Below, piece after piece: positions 10,075 through 24,528 of a stretch of DNA of 64,000 nt; the stretch's first letter is position 1, and every line of letters starts with the position of its first letter. Made by a program: the position numbers and the translations under genes. The notes beneath the pieces were generated by a model. It was given only the letters and a program-made list of their open reading frames with translations. It was not told the DNA's origin and did not search any database. This stretch comes from Phallus indusiatus (Eukaryota; Basidiomycota; Agaricomycetes; Phallales; Phallaceae). Location of the stretch: positions 1 through 64,000 of the forward strand of contig JAQFWX010000111.1 in NCBI GenBank assembly GCA_027605045.1. The letters run 5' to 3'.

Positions 10075-11933
10075 CTAACCTCGGTTCGCGTGCGCTTCTG
10101 ACTCGTGATTGATAGCACAGTCAACTGAGGTTGCCTCTCCAAATCCGCAGCCAATCTCAAGGTGGGCATCTCCACCTGTCATAAAGGTTGATTCCTGAGG
10201 TTCGTCAACAGGGAGACCCTCATTCGGATCTTCTTCTGACTCCGGGTCACTAATACTATTGTGGAGATTCTCGCCCAATTCGTTTATGATGCTCCCATGC
10301 AAACTCTCCGCTATCTGTCTGATGGACTGTATCATTCCAGGTTCTTGGAATGTCAGATTGGGTGACATATTCAGGTTGGGCGTTTGTACCTGATGGTCCT
10401 TAGAGTTTCGTTGGCGAAGTTCCAATGTGAACTCGCAAATGAGTATCGTGGAGAGCCTGAACAAGACATTATGAGCCATAATATGAATCTCATCATTAAA
10501 TAGAACGAGTGGTTCGACATACACGTTCTGAAAGGCGCCAAAACCACTTGCTACAGAACTCTGTGTGACATAAATCGAACTTGAACTACTGCTAAAAGGA
10601 TTGTCCTTACCGAGGATAACTGTGATGTATTTTAGGTTAAGTAATAGCTTCGAATAACTGGGCGATATATATTTGCTCACATTTGCCAACAATGTAGACG
10701 TCAACGCCATGACAAAAATGAAGCTGTACTGGAAGTTAACGTTACGGCACTGAGCATTTAATGACGACAAACCAAAATCGAAAGAATCCTTGGAGTTCAG
10801 TAAAAGATCAGTACGACCTTGCGAAAGTGATTAGCACCAGATTATACCTTGTTGGAGAAGTGAGGTAGCAAGGTCTGTATTTCCTTGTAAACCAACACCT
10901 CGTTTCAACTTCCGAACACTCCAGGCATGATAAATAACGACAACAAAGGCAAGAAAGTCCTGAAGAACAACAGCAACCGACTGGAGAATCGTGGAAATGA
11001 AAAAGCCTCGTGCTATAAAGTTTGGTAAAATGGTTGCATCCATTTTTTAGTCACTATTTATTCTTACGACTAAAAGGGAGAGAGAGGTTAACAGTCAACA
11101 AAGGGTATGCATAGGCCATGTTACAATGCTTACAATTGTGAAGCACAGGACGGCACTGTCGACCCTGATATAAAGACAGTTGTATAATTCAATCGAGTGG
11201 AGTTGCTAATAAAAAACGTACTGTAGATGTTTGGAGCTAGACCTGAAAAGAAAAGTATACCCAACACTACGGCCATCGCAGGTTTTGATCCGTTATACAA
11301 GGAGTAAGTTCTAGCAGCAATCAAACCTATACTATATTTTCAACGAAAAGTTTCCAAAATTAAATGTACTGATGCTACCTTGCACTCCGATGAAAGGAAG
11401 AATAGATAGAACGCTGAATAAAGTACCCAGTATATTGCATGTCCTAAATTTCGGCCAAAGAGTTACTTAAATCCTTATCGGGTGAGTTAATTTGAGAGGG
11501 ACTACCGTAAAGACTAGTATGGAACGACGTGTTAGCAATTGGAGTTGAGTTGAACAAGGATTAGCAGCTTATGTACCTCCGTCTGTAAAAACAATTGAAC
11601 TAGTTCAAAAACCTGTAAGGCCAGCACCGGGTACTTGGAGAGTACGTAGAGGACAGTTGGTAATGTAATCTTGCGTTTCCACATGTTTTCGACTTCATCG
11701 TTAAGATGTAGGAGAGAAGGGTAAACCAGTATCACTGATATTATACAGAGAACAAGAATAACGTTAGTCGTTAACATTGTTACAATATATTGTGGTTTAC
11801 TAACCAGTTGAGCTAAAAACCAGTCGTGTCTGTGTAACTCTGCATCGTTGTTGTGAGTTATGAAGACTGAGGGATTCTGAGTGAAGACATACGTAGAAGA
11901 TACTAATAAAACAGCAGCGTTAATATTATCCAT
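10075..11933 (-). CDS. DUF6533-type multi-pass membrane protein, copy 2
   Basis: This starts MDNINAAVLLVSS at 11933. The first exon carries the DUF6533 signature HLNDEVENMWKRKITL..YVLSKYP, parallel to copy 1. Hydrophobic exons follow: IAARTYSLYNGSKP..VVLGILFFSGLAPNIY near 11320-11150, then ATILPNFIARGFFISTILQSVAVVLQDFLAFVVVIYHAW near 11040-10850, then VRKLKRGVGLQGNTDLATSLLQQG. The last exon carries STILICEFTLELRQRN and a long acidic tail (DPESEEDPNEGLPVDEPQES). In copy 1 the same boundary reads VYKVWGVWKLRRQLNLRDQESDIGGLLLSQG, so the two are clear paralogues. They point at each other tail to tail, about 1 kb apart. The role is unknown; the shape is receptor-like, but no ligand or partner can be named. 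Confidence 0.7.
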
Positions 11934-13365
11934 TCAGGCTGTAGTCTGTTTGAAGTAGGAGCTTCAAAGTTCTGGGTTATTTGAGGGATCCGAACCTATA
12001 TATATGTAAGTATGTGACGAGGAAAAATCTTGAGCACCCTACTTTGCGCTCCTCCCGAAGATGTAAAAAAATTCTCAATGGTCTATTGTTATCCTTACCA
12101 CCCATCTTGACGTGTACCGCGTGTATTAACCAAATAATCAATCATATGAGATGTTGCAAAGTGAGATACCGACTCCTTTGAGACTTCAAATGATGTATGT
12201 AGCTGAGAAAATGCCAAAGGAAGACGTAATTGGAATTGACCTCGTGGTTTGCTAAGGTTACTCTTTTCTTTTCTTTTTTGCGTTGAATGCTTTCCTAGCA
12301 TTCGAATAGCAATGAACAGTCGAATACCGAACCCTCTTCGTGGGTTAGTTAAACAAGTCCAGACTCGGATGTAACATGTAACGGCATAAACGCTGTACGC
12401 CGGTTCACTATGATTTGAGAGGATTTTTCCGCATACCAGTTGATGGCAACATTGGGCTGGCAAGAGTTAAGGCTTGATGCCGATACCGTATAAAATTGTC
12501 AGTCCTTGGTCAGTCAGAGAAATCGTAATCATTTCAAACTCAATTGGTTGCAAATCAATTGTCGAGTCTTGGTCTTAGGTACCGCGACATGTATCGACAT
12601 CCACTCGCACATATTTTTGAATTTTTAAAATTAGTTCAACTTGTGATGTTCCATACGTCGTGCTGTAATTTCTCAACTGTCAATGTGCAGCAAAATGCAG
12701 CCAAGCTGTTTCAGTGAAAACCGAGACCCAACTTCGATGCTTTATTTAAATCGCCACATGTCATTCTGAATCTTGATACATTGGCAACGGAATGTGCGGC
12801 GCAATTTCAGGGGACTATTGTGGGGTGTCCCTAATTTACATTCAAATCGTCAGCGTTAGTTTGCGAGTGGCTATCAGTGACGTGGCTACGAGGTGTGATA
12901 TGGAGTGTCCAGTTATATCGACTAAGTTGAGTGCGATGCGCGAAAGAACTTTGGTCTCGCCTAACTTGAAGGCCCTGTAATTGTTAGGACCGGTGGGCTT
13001 CCTTTGATCGACACCTGCAAGTATGCATCAATCTCATATGCTGTCTGTGAAAAATGTGGGCATCAAAATTAATTATAATTGCCTGGGTCCCTGTTGCCTA
13101 TGGCGTGGAGAGTATAAGAACTACTCAGCTGAGAGCAAAAAGTTGGAAGTATTTTTTTGTTGATGTCACAGCGACCGTGACAAAGCTCTTGTTGAACGCA
13201 ATTTCCGGGCCGGAATCACACGATTGGTTAATCAAGCTGGAAAATCATCTGAAAATCACTTTGAAAATCACTTTCAATTGGCCAATCTTGTCAATTGTTT
13301 GCCCTATGGCAGAAATAAATAAACGTGGCCATACAAGGCGCACTGGGTCACTCAACTCACTCATA
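11934..13365. other. Intergenic stretch, 1.4 kb
   Basis: No supported gene. It includes the promoter of the minus-strand membrane protein and of the plus-strand MPO1-like gene at 13366. GAAAATCACTTT-type short direct repeats lie at about 13240-13275 (AAAATCATCTGAAAATCACTTTGAAAATCAC). Confidence 0.4.
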
Positions 13366-14200
13366 ATGGGTGTCTTTGATTTGAAAGACCAGGTACTTTG
13401 GTTCGTTTTCTACACTCTTTCGTAGTCTTTTAATGAGTTTTTAGCTTGTTTTTTATGGCCAATATCATTCTAACAAGTACAATATAGCCGTTCATATGTG
13501 TTTCGTCCCACTGATCTTATGGTGAGCGCAAATGCGATATTGCATGTTCGTATCCTTGAGCATTTCATCTCATTGGTATCATTAGGACGGTCTTTGTGAT
13601 GCTCGCGTCACTCCCTGTTCCTGAACTCTTTCCTTCGCAAACCTTACTATACATATCTCCGTATGCCTATTTAGAATGGACGTGGGCATTGCCGTTGGCG
13701 ATCATCGTGGCTGGGTACTACTTGCTCTTGGAACCCATTGCAGCGGTACGCCTCCAGTTTCAAACCTTCAACGCTGACCAACCTATATACAAATCCTCTA
13801 ACAGATAACCTACCTACCAATTCTTTCAACCATGATAATGACCGCTAGTCCCATTGCCCACAGTCCCTCGGGAACGGAAGCAGCGATGGGACTATTCGTC
13901 TTATCCTGGATTGCACAGTTCACCGCCCATGCAGTAGCAGAGAAGAGATCGCCTGCATTGTTAGATAATCTTGCAGGAGGTAAGCTTCTCCAGTTTATTT
14001 CCCCCGAACCTAATCAACTCAGCCCTTCCGGCGTGACGGTACTATTAGCCCTAATACTGGCTCCGTTCTTCGTTCATTTTGAACTTCTCTTTGCACTTGG
14101 ATACAGACCTCAGCTGCAGAAAGAAATCACCAATGGCGTCGGCATCGAAGTGACAAAGTTCAGAAGGGAAGCCGCAGAGAGAAATCGCAAGAAACAGTGA
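13366..14200 (+). CDS. MPO1: MPO1-like (DUF962/YGL010W) 2-hydroxy fatty acid dioxygenase
   Basis: Five exons join in phase: 13366-13392, 13445-13521, 13586-13745, 13805-13979 and 14049-14200. The total is 591 nt, or 196 aa. It starts MGVFDLKDQ, then LVFYGQYHSNKYNIAVHMCF and VPLILW. Helices follow with LEWTWALPLAIIVAGYYLLLEP, LFVLSWIAQFTAHAVAEKRSPALLDNLAG and ALILAPFFVHFELLFALGYRP. The patterns YHxNxxNxxVH and QFxxHxxxEKRxPAL supply the conserved histidines expected to bind iron. In yeast Mpo1 is an ER membrane enzyme that removes one carbon from 2-hydroxy fatty acids during phytosphingosine breakdown. The tail is charged (ITNGVGIEVTKFRREAAERNRKKQ). The reaction here is inferred from the family. 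Confidence 0.85.
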
Positions 14201-14686
14201 TTGCGCTCGACGAGAGTAACCCGAGTCAGAGAAGTCCGACACAACATAATTAACCACCACTCATTCAAGACATACCCAGCTCACTGTGCCTTATTAACTT
14301 AAAAGGTATCACGTACTAATGCGGCGGATTGATTATGGTTACAAGGAAGAAAAGGAATAGAGCTTGAAGATTAGTACTGGCACCTTAATTGGGATAATTG
14401 GGATATGACACCGAGACAATTGATAGGGATTGACCCAGAATGTATTGTTTATAATTACAACGACCCTGGAATGAATGTGATTCAATTGCTGTCAACTTCC
14501 CCGCATTTACGTCACAGACCCGAATACGTATGTCAACATGCACCAAAAATAAGACTGAACATTGAACAACTATGGTATTACAAACACAAAAGTGGGAGAA
14601 TTTAGGTAGTAAAGAGATTCTTGTACATTTGGAAGATAGCTTGGGTTGCCGTATTGGGAGTAGGTACGTTGTGTTCGTCTTAATGT
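14201..14686. other. Convergent 3' flanks of MPO1 and VFA1
   Basis: Nothing gene-like is seen in these 486 bp; they lie between the MPO1 stop (plus strand) and the VFA1 stop (minus strand) and must hold both 3' ends. Confidence 0.5.
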
Positions 14687-15602
14687 TTAGAGACTGGGAG
14701 CGGAGGGATAAGAAGGATCAGGAGCAGAAGGATGGGAAGGGAAATCAGGAGCCGAGGGACCAAGAGGAGGAGGACCAGGAGGATAGGCGAAGGGTGGCGG
14801 AGTCGGGGGATAGGTGATGGTAGGAGGATGGGGAGGAAGAGGAGGAGGAGCCGAGGGATAAGAAACGGTAGGAGGAGCCGAAGGATAAGAAACAGTAGGA
14901 GGAGCCGGTGGATAAGGAGGATGGGGAGGAGGAGGAGGAGCCGAGGGATAAGAAGGGGGTGGAGGCGGTGAGGACAATGGCGCGATGGCAGTTCGAGGTG
15001 CAATGGGAAACTTCGGCGCAATCTGTTTTGCAACTGCAGTCTGCCGTTTCTTCTTGTGTTCAGAAAGTCGCATAGCCCATATATCGCGATGCAAAATATA
15101 CCGCTCATGCGTCGGTTTAGGAGGAGCAGGGGTGGAAACTACGGGCATTGGCGTTGGACCTGGAGGCGTTGTCTTGGGTTTAGGAGTCGTTTCTTTGTTG
15201 TCTGCATTAGATTTGTCCATAGATTTATCTTTATTTTTCTCTTCGCTTTTAGCCTTTTCTTTGAGCCTTTGTTTCTCCTCCCATTCCTCTTTAACCTTCT
15301 TTATCTCTTCATCGGATGCTTTGGGCTTTGTTTCTCCTCCAGAAGGTGAATTGACCTTGGTCCCAAACCCAGGATCTTTCAAATGTCCATCACATACATA
15401 GAAAAAGTCGACAGTGTTGATCGTCGCAAGGACAGTGGTTGTTGGACGATAGCATATGAAACAGGACTTGGAAGTTGCTGCAGTCTGTTAGAGAATGAAA
15501 AAAAGGCTGTATTAAAATATCAGACGTTATAATAACATGAAATCAAAATCTGACGCGCTTGTAGTACGTGTTCTGAAAGTTCGGACTCGAACTTGCAGAC
15601 AT
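14687..15602 (-). CDS. VFA1: VPS4-associated protein 1
   Basis: Exon 1 is 15602-15555 (MSASSSPNFQNTYYKR) and exon 2 is 15484-14687, with a 70-bp intron; 281 aa in total. The start of exon 2 has the family signature SCFICYRPTTTVLATINTVD, then FFYVCDGHLKDPGFGTK, with a CxxC..C pattern that probably binds zinc. A charged coiled-coil follows (SDEEIKKVKEEWEEKQRLKEKAK). In yeast Vfa1 binds and stimulates Vps4, the ATPase that takes ESCRT-III apart at endosomes. The C-terminal third is unusual: a proline-rich tract of repeated PSAPPTVSYPSAPPP-like units (about residues 190-281). A coding change of this kind alters length easily, and the tract may bind other proteins. The zinc-binding part makes the call secure. 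Confidence 0.85.
14700..14960. repeat. Imperfect proline-codon repeat inside VFA1
   Basis: The plus strand shows many copies of GGAGGAGCCGAGGGATAAGAA-like units (for example near 14850, 14875, 14935). On the minus strand they encode SYPSAPP units. Unequal repeat copy number between strains would be expected. Confidence 0.7.
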
Positions 15603-17801
<2,199 letters not shown>

Positions 17802-17959
17802 TCGGCCCCCCAAATCTTTGCAAGAAATAACGATCTCAAATGAAATTATGTTTATATATATAAACGATGTGCCTCTCATGCTTTGAACAATGCAAAATTA
17901 AAAACAAGTTATTCTCAAACGCAAGAACAATTACCCCCAAATGGTGAGTATAAACTACG

Positions 17960-20036
17960 TCAAACACCTCTATCCACCATCACCCGCGTCCTCCTCTCGC
18001 CACCCGATATCGACCTCCACACCATCCCAATAAGACTATAAAGAAATCTTCTCTTGAGACCCGTCCGTCTCCACACAAACCTCACGAAACCAAGAAATGC
18101 GAATATAAAAGATACATCAAGAATGAGTCGTCGGATAATTAATAAGATGGATAGTGAAGGAGATGAGTATCGTTTTCGGGCATATGGGTAGGATCGGTAT
18201 CGAGGGTCGCGGTCAGACCGAGCTTGTGAGACCAAATGTGTTTCTTCGATAGGTACGAAGACCAAAAACGCCGCTACGGACCGCAATGAATCGACTATGC
18301 GTGAAAGAGGTCCAACTAAATTAGACCATAAGCCTAATTGTGTAGGATCCCATATATGACTAGAATTCATCGAAGAACCAAACAGTAAGGAATTCATCAA
18401 TATGAGCGAAGACGACGAGAGTGACGCATTTCGACCCGCGCCAGAATTCATACTGCTAGATAGGCCGTGCGCGTTTGTTATAGCTTCGAGCATTTCGACA
18501 CGTTCTGATAAAGCGGCGATATGTGCTTGAACATTCTCGAGAGCTCGTTCGACAGGCGATGGACCACCTGGGCCACTACCGCCACCACCATTTCCACCGT
18601 TGGAACCGCTAGGGACCGAAGAGTCAAGAGGCGACCGCGGTACGTATTGTCGAATAAGCCGAGCTTGCGATGGTAATGGAATAGTGGTATGCGGTAATGA
18701 ATTTCGTCCATGGATCAAGTTCAATCCATCACTTAATGATCTGAGATGCGAATTTTCTGTTTGCTCTGAAACTGATAACGGTGTCGAAACAATAGAAGGC
18801 TGCTGGTGGGTATATGGATAAGGCTGGGGATATGGTGCACCTGGCATGAACGTCGAGGCTGATAAGGTGTCGGAGCTTGCGGAGGGAATAGTTGGAGGGG
18901 AATGTATCATTGGTTCTCCACCAAAAGCGGAGGGTGTTGTGTAAGCAGGCATTGGCTGCGTCGGGGGTACGGCACCGCCTGAAGGAGAAATCAAGCTGTT
19001 CAGCATACTGGATCCTAGACCGCCAGGTACCCCAGGTGTAACAGACATTATTGATCCTGCCATTGGAGTACGGTATTGCATTAGAGTTTGGGACGAGAGT
19101 GAGGACGGCGGTCGGAATGAAGGATCCGACCGTGTAAGAGTATGTGCTGTAGAACGCAAAGGTTGTAGCTCCTTGTTTTCGTGGGGATATTTATCTTTAT
19201 CATTGGAATACACCTTAACTCGATCCGCATTATGTTCGTAATCTTCGGTATTGTCATCGTCGTCGGTCGTTGTTTCTTCCTCTTCAGAGTCGGGTATGTG
19301 TTCTGCGTTTTGCGCCAGGTATGAACTTTGTCTGCGTGTACGCACTGCCTCGGCGGCTGACTCTGAACCGGATGAACGAGGAGAGTCTCTTCCGGATCTT
19401 GAGTTTGAGAGATGAGCAAACGATTCTGCCAAAATGAAAAGTGAGTGAATGGTAGAGGCGAGGAGGCTTATGATAAAGGAAGATAACGTACCACCTAAAT
19501 TACCGTACGATTCCAATTCGCGGACCAGGTCTCGCGCAATTGTTTTATCAGAATATTTCCGTAACACCTAAAAGAGACAATTATTCGATGGCTCTCTCGG
19601 TAACTGCTAGCACATACTTTCAAGAGTGTTTCAATGTATAGCAACTTTGCCTCATATGAAGGTAGCCCTTTATGTTTCGCCCAAGCATCCCTGAATATAA
19701 TATTAGGGAAATTAAATGAGTAGGTATGATAGGTACCATTTAGCTCGTCCGAGCATATCCCAAATTCCCGGTCGAGGTGGCTTGACATTGCCAACGGTCG
19801 CTGAAGCTCGTCATTGGGGCTAGCTCCAAGCAAATAAGTCTGACAAACCTTGCTTGTACAAACTAAATCCAATAAATCATATGTGTCCCATATCACAAAA
19901 TATAACAAACTAACCTATACATGTCCAGCTTCTCCTCATAGTCTGTCTGAATTGGTCCCGTTTTGGGCAGACCTTGCACTACTGAGACGGCTTTTGAGAA
20001 CTGCGCGTCGATGAGGTCATGTTCGCTGCTATTCAT
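17960..20036 (-). CDS. ATG37: ACBD5/Atg37-like acyl-CoA-binding membrane protein
   Basis: A multi-exon gene starting MNSSEHDLIDAQFSKAV at 20036. The ACBP domain is assembled from four small exons: LPKTGPIQTDYEEKLDMYS, LYKQATVGNVKPPRPGIWD, MLGRAKWDAWAKHKGLPSYE and AKLLYIETLLKVLRKYSD. These contain the ligand-binding YKQATxG and KxDAW motifs. A long disordered stretch rich in Ser, Pro and acidic residues follows. Near the C-terminus there is a coiled segment (ERALENVQAHIAALSERVEMLEAI), then a membrane segment (ILDVSFIFAFLGFVRFVW) and a basic tail. ACBP plus coiled coil plus C-terminal anchor is the plan of Atg37/ACBD5, peroxisomal membrane proteins that work in pexophagy and peroxisome contacts. 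The orthologous role is inferred. It is convergent with the dehydrogenase gene, 158 bp apart. Confidence 0.8.
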
Positions 20037-20986
20037 GAACTGAGATGTGAACAAGTTTTGGTGTGTTAATTTTGAGATTGGCTGCGAGGTTGCTGGAAAA
20101 GCCCAACCCGACTACCGGTCCGTGACTTGCGAGCGCTTACTACACAATCACGCTCCCCAGTGCTTTCCTCACTGAATCTTACGTTTCGGAAACTTTCGTT
20201 GTGAAACTGGTCGTGGATCATGGAATGCCGCACGCGATTTTGATTCTAAATATGTCAATTACAGTTCTAGTCGCATACTGGTTCTGCGGTTTCTTGAGGA
20301 ATACCTTTGTTGGGGATGCCTTAGGAAGACCGCAATGGTAGTTTCAGCAGGTCTATACCGTCAAATGGACGAGAAAATCGACCCATAGTTTATATATAGA
20401 GAGAGAAGAACCCTTAGTTCTTGTCCTAACCTTTTGTGGCGTCACTATGCAGTAACATGGCTTACTCACGAGACATCACCAAGCGAGGCATTCCAAAGTA
20501 TATATTTCTCCTTCATGCAAGTGAAATGTTGAAAATAAAATTGGTTAATGTAGATGAACATCTCCAGATGAGACTTTTTATTTTGACCAAGTGAACTTGA
20601 AAGAAACGTTCAAACCGACTGCTGACATCAAAAGTGCCAAGTTAGTCAGATCGGCTTTGTGCCGGAGAGCGTGCGTCACAGATTGAGACTCCGCAGGCAG
20701 CGCTGGGCAGGGAACCGTTCTCCCCGACCAACACAGTCGTCCAAGGCCGCCAACAGACTGTGTGCAAGATTATATATTCTCCTTTTCGAGGTCTGTTGTT
20801 CTCTCTTCTACTCATCATGCTTGCTTCGTTGCATCTCCTTCTTTCTCGTTATTCTTTCTCCAAACCTTCTTCCTGATCTGTGCTTCCCTCTATTTTATCA
20901 ACTTGAAACTCATGCGCTCTCCTCCACAAAGGGTTATATCTTCTCTCTGATACTTTTTACTGTCTCACTGCACCCGTTGCTTGTGG
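20037..20986. promoter_or_regulatory. Divergent upstream region, ATG37-like / ARS2
   Basis: 950 bp without a supported gene. A pyrimidine-rich stretch at about 20770-20900 (CTCTCTTCTACTC..CTTCTTTCTC) leads towards the ARS2 start and is probably its core promoter and leader. Confidence 0.45.
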
Positions 20987-23900
20987 ATGACCTCGTGGTC
21001 CCCGACAAATCAACACCCTGATTATAATCGTCGCTCATCACGTTCGCACAGCCCCAAACGAAGAGACAAGGACGGCGATATGTCGCATGATTATAGTTCC
21101 GCACATAGTGGTTATGGCCAAGACAGAGGGTGGGACGATTACTATGAGAAACGTGGTAGAGGGCGAAGTCGCAGTCCAGGTGACGACTGTATGTCCTAAA
21201 TTAAAACAAAAAACACTTTCAGTATTTTAACGCTGATTTGACCCTTTTAGCTGGTCGAAAACGACGGCGGTCTCACTCGCCTTACGAGAGAGACAGATTT
21301 GAACCTCGGCCTCGATATGGCGATGATTACGGTATGATTCTTATTAATGTGCTTGCCACGATTGATATGTATCAATTTTAATTTTCCAGACACCCATTCA
21401 AGAGCACATGGATATTCCTCACCGAGGTCCAAGAACGGGGGTCATTATCCACTTCAACAGCATTCGCCTTCCATGAATCGGTCTAACCGACCCCCACTGG
21501 CGGATCCTTATTTGCATCAGCCTCAAGCTGTTGGCTTGAGACAGTACGCTGACTGGTTCCGTGCCACCTATCCAAAAGAAGCCAAAGAAGAAGACGACGC
21601 TGATAGGGCGGCTGAGAAAGAAGCCGGCAGGAAAACCAGAGATGGTATCCGTGCCCGCTGGGAAAAATATAAGAAGAAACATCTTTCCATGCAGGTTCGC
21701 CGTGTTCCTTTATTCCCTTTCCATTCTTGTATGTTACGGAAAAGTTGATATTTCGTCCCACAAGCTCCAAACACTTTTTGATCATCATAAGCGCTCACCT
21801 TGGTTCTCGGAAAAGTACAATCCTGCTCCAGAGTGGATAAATTTGCGGAATCGTGTAAGGAAGCAGGGATGGAAAGGTAGACCAGAGCAGTTTTTGAAAG
21901 ACCTTGAAGAGGGAAAGTATGATCCCAAACGAGAATCTGATTCTGCTGGAAAGGATACTACAGTTCTGGCTGATGAGAAAGCACCGCCTGAGGATGTGGA
22001 CGCCCCAGATGAGGATGCTGCTGATATCCCCTTTGAGACTTCCGCTAAGACTGAGATGAACGGCAAACAGGGTGGCCAGAATGGTCGCCAGTACCGTGAA
22101 GACGATGTTGCTGTGTTTCCTGATGGCAATCAGATTGCTATTCGTACTATTCCCCCAGATATCGGCCGACAGAAAATTGAGGAGGTAAGCGGTATCCCTC
22201 ATTTTTAATGTTTAACGCGCCGTCATAACGATTGCCTACTAGGCATGTCGTACTACTGAAGGGTTTATTCATTTGGCTTTGGGCGATCCACTTCAAAAAA
22301 GACAGTACTATCGTGCTGGATGGATGAAATTCAGAGACGATGTCGATATGACTCAAACCTTAGCTCTAGTCGGAGAAAAAAAGGTTTTCGTCTGTTGTTA
22401 CTGTTCTCTTATCCTTATATTAAGCTTTGGTCCAGATTGATGGTTTTAAACTCCATGTTTCTCATGTAGCTCGACCTTATTATGGACGTTTGCGTCAGGC
22501 CCCTACGACACTTCAGCGCATTGAGAAAGACCTCCAGCAGGTTAAACAGTTAGCCAGTATCCTTGAGGATGAGTATGCAGCACTTCGTACGATAAAAGGT
22601 GGCGAGCCTGAGCCTAAACTCGATGAATCGAAGAGTGCGAAAGATGGAGAACAGGATGCTGCCATGACAGAAGAGCAACCAGCTTCAACCAATGAGGTTG
22701 AGAACGCGGAGCCTGAACAAGATGTCGAGTACGAGTTGTATGAAAGAGGTAGCGAGGCTGTGGAGCGCCGAATTGAAAAATTAGCCGCAGAGCTGCTAAC
22801 TCAACAGGATAATGGGGATGGGGAAGGCTCGGATTCCAAGTTTGAATCGAATAAGGTACGCTGGCTTTCGTTATGTCATTGTCAACGTATATTTTGTTTA
22901 TTCTATCATTCGTATTTCTATCTTTGTTTTCTGGAACGAATCTCTCTCTCTTAGTCGATTATTGCACTGGACCTATATGTGGCTTATGTTCGAGCGGCCT
23001 TCAATACTTGTTACTATTGCGCGGCCGTGTGTGATCATGTAGAAGAACTTAATAGGAAATGTCCGAAACACGTAAGAAAAATGATTTTAGAAAAGGTGTC
23101 TCCCTCTGGTGCAGATGACGCAATGGAACATCAAAAAGACGATGAGGATAAATCGACGAAAGATCAATCCAAGGAGAAAGATAAAGACAGGAGAGAAAAA
23201 AATGGTGTGTAATTTTTGTGATCCATTAATTTAGTTTGAAAAATCATATACAAATCCCCCTTTTTTTCAGATGATTCCCGCAGAATGGAAGTGCTTGACT
23301 CGAAAATTGCCTTGTTGATCAACCGTTTTGGGATAGACCCACTTGATTACGGCGGCAAAAATCCTGAGGAGTTCGTATAGTTTAGCGCGTTTCTAGTAAC
23401 AAGTATTTGATATTTTTTTATTAGGGAATTAAAAAAGGTTGTAGAGCCTCATATTAAACAAGAGGAAGAGGGCAAATTCCGGTGCAGGACATGCACAAAA
23501 TTGTTCAAAGCTGCGTCCTTTGTGGAAAAGCACATATCCAACAAGCATCCTGAACTTATCAAACAACTTGACGAAGTCAGTATTTATTCGCTTTTAGCCG
23601 ACTGTATCAGTGCTGATTGGGTTTGTTTTTTTAGTTACCATTTTTCAACAATTTTGCAATGGATCCTAATCGTGTCCAGCCGTTTACTCATCTTCCTCCT
23701 GCTGTCGGCAATAACATCCCGAATCCTCATGCGTATGGTTTACAAGCACCTCCTCCGGCACCATACCCCATCGACTACGCTCGACCTCCTGTTCCAGGAT
23801 TTTACGGCGGCTACCCTGCACCACCGCCACCTTATGCGCCATATAGTGGTCAACCAGGAATGTACGAATATTACTTACCCACAAGTTGGCCGCCTCCTCA

Positions 23901-24291
23901 AGGGCGACGGGATGATCATCCACACTCTGGACGGCGCTTGCAGGAGCGAATGGGCGGGTACGCTTCGACTACTCATTTGACGTTGACAGGAGCCGAAGGT
24001 TTGCCGCCTAAGCCTGTGGCTGCTATTGAATCAAGTGGGCACGACATGGGCGGTGGTGGTGGTGGCGGCGGCGGCGGGATGGGAGGAGGAAGTGGTGGTG
24101 GCGGAGGTGGTGGAGAGAAAAGCGGAGGTGGCGGTGGAGGCGGGAGACGACGAGGTCGTGCGTCTACAGGTGGGCCTCCACCCCCGCCACCTCCAGATGC
24201 GAAAGAGGATCCTCGCGCCGCTGCTGGAAGGAAAGTTAGTTATCATGATATGGACGATGTGGCCGAAGGAGATGTTGAATTGACATACTAA
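20987..24291 (+). CDS. ARS2: ARS2/SERRATE RNA-metabolism protein
   Basis: The start is the ATG at 20987 (MTSWSPTNQHPDYNRR). An RS/RD-rich N-terminus is split over three small exons. Then come the SERRATE/ARS2 N-domain (GLRQYADWFRATYPKEAKEE, IRARWEKYKKKHLSMQ, LQTLFDHHKRSPWFSEKYNP, WINLRNRVRKQG), the central domain with an RRM-like part (AIRTIPPDIGRQKIEE, EGFIHLALGDP), and a C2H2 zinc finger (FRCRTCTKLFKAASFVEKHI..H). The C-terminus has proline- and glycine-rich tracts and ends GRKVSYHDMDDVAEGD, close to the known family tail. ARS2 binds the nuclear cap-binding complex and directs capped RNA to processing or decay. At least eight introns are present. A glycine-rich run at about 24045-24150 is a coding microsatellite. 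The call is secure; small exon borders are approximate. Confidence 0.88.
24045..24155 (+). repeat. Glycine-codon microsatellite in ARS2
   Basis: GGTGGTGGTGGCGGCGGCGGC-type runs encode a glycine tract broken by M, S and K residues. Length variation is likely. Confidence 0.8.
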
Positions 24292-24528
24292 GTTTTCAAA
24301 TGGGATCAATCGTATTGGTATTCTTGTCTCTTTTTGAGCTTGTTATTTGGCAATTTTACTCTTCAGTTGACATCCGTTTTTTTCTTTTCTTATTTGAATC
24401 TACCCCTCTTTGTAGTATGCATTATTCATCAAGATGTAAAAGATCTTTGCGTCGTTATATGCCAATTGATCAAAACAAAAATATAAATATAAATAGATCT
24501 ATTACTTCGAAAACGACAATAACTTGTC

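Noticed and set aside
14732..15401. Plus-strand Arg/Gly-rich ORFs opposite VFA1
   Set aside because: Shadows of the proline repeats; the minus-strand frame has the CFICYRPTTTVL signature.
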